From assembly GCA_016744295.1 (NCBI GenBank), contig JADGEQ010000049.1, forward strand, positions 1 to 51,134: a stretch of DNA of 51,134 bases, given 5' to 3'. The translations under genes and the position numbers were made by a program. The notes beneath the pieces were generated by a model. It had not been told where the DNA came from. It saw only the letters and a list, made by a program, of their open reading frames with translations, and did not search any database. The DNA comes from Desulfobacteraceae bacterium (GTDB lineage Bacteria; Desulfobacterota; Desulfobacteria; Desulfobacterales; Desulfobacteraceae). Positions 50,809 to 51,134 of this stretch are shown here, in pieces; within the stretch, counting starts at the first letter, position 1, and each line of letters starts with the position of its first letter.

Positions 50809-51134
50809 GTTTATAAGTCAATTGCTTGATGCCGCTTAGGTTCTCCATTTTGAAAATAGGACAATTTTACATGTGGTTATAGGTTTTTCGAAAAACGCCC
50901 GGATTCACAAGAAAAATCCGGGGTCCGTTTTGAATTCTGGAAAAACCAAACTATAGCAGTAGCCAACGCTTAAAGATTCATCAAGGTTTGATCTGGTATC
51001 ATTGATATTCGGGGTGCCTCATGGCACTTTTGACAAGGATAATTATTCTTGAGTCCAAAGAATCAACTTTATCCGGTATTAAATTGATTTTCCGGCTCTC
51101 CGGACATAAACACTCTTGCTTTTTCAACAGGTAG
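50809..51134. other. non-coding end of window
   Basis: No gene was seen. It holds an inverted motif CCGGATT/AATCCGG near 50900-50925 and the second copy of the 20-bp repeat (50987-51006). The next gene is probably beyond the window. Confidence 0.5.
50987..51006 (+). repeat. 20-bp direct repeat, copy 2
   Basis: TTTGATCTGGTATCATTGAT, one base different from the copy at 50317-50336. The bases that follow (ATTCGGGGTGCCTCATGG against GCTCTGAACATCTTATGG) show residual similarity, so the duplicated unit may be longer than 20 bp. Confidence 0.6.

Overview
The window looks like chromosomal DNA of an anaerobic, probably marine, sulfate-reducing member of the Desulfobacterota (Desulfobacter/Desulfobacula-like). 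This is inferred from gene content, not from a marker gene: an 'organic acid oxidation' type lactate locus (GlcD-type D-lactate dehydrogenase, LutA-type partner, LutC, and a fused LutB-LutA protein) with a TRAP transporter, a B12-riboswitch-controlled ThiC paralogue next to cobT (anaerobic lower-ligand synthesis), a DUF2318/FtsX metal-handling operon, DUF169, DUF3786 and an orphan MrpD-like antiporter subunit. No rRNA, tRNA, insertion sequence, phage or CRISPR array was seen.

Layout. 1-1527: AT-rich non-coding DNA with two diverged copies of a repeat. 1528-7566: sensor kinase and NtrC-type regulator, then dyads and a sigma54-like promoter in front of a five-gene operon (HMA protein, DUF2318 protein, membrane-anchored HMA-like protein, FtsX permease, ATPase). 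7683-16411 (minus strand): a very large M14-type peptidase followed by a complete Dpp/Opp peptide importer (A, B, C, D, F). 16590-20206 (plus strand): a GntR regulator and pxpABC (5-oxoprolinase) with a flavodoxin. 20279-21430: THEP1-type NTPase and gamma-carbonic-anhydrase-like protein. 22509-24682: two small membrane proteins and an orphan MrpD/NuoN-like subunit. 24718-25617: a DUF4412-type exported protein.

26265-36613 is a lactate (or other 2-hydroxyacid) module. A GntR regulator, the LutA-type Fe-S protein and GlcD run on the minus strand; TRAP dctPQM, lutC and fused lutBA run on the plus strand. The divergent promoter region holds two copies of TGGT-N3-ACCA, the operator core of the PdhR/LldR/GlcC regulators, which fits control by the linked GntR protein.

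36681-45006: an exported nickel superoxide dismutase with a DUF3786 protein, an AT-rich pentapeptide-repeat protein, a 1044-residue AfsR-like regulator divergent from an EamA/DUF169 pair, and a radical SAM/FMN-binding pair. 45351-47967: cobT and a ThiC-family protein, read as bzaF, behind a cobalamin riboswitch with a plausible terminator/antiterminator. 48082-51134: a membrane class III nucleotide cyclase, a GC-rich hairpin-rich stretch ending in a textbook terminator (possible small RNA), and a small two-helix membrane protein.

Most interesting: (1) Ni-SOD whose Sec signal-peptide cleavage would itself expose the catalytic His1; (2) riboswitch-controlled bzaF-cobT; (3) paired operators and an in-frame 12-bp minisatellite in the lactate locus; (4) the sigma54-linked metal ABC operon; (5) a hairpin-rich RNA candidate. 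Several start codons were moved to internal ATG/GTG codons with better ribosome-binding sites; each case is stated.
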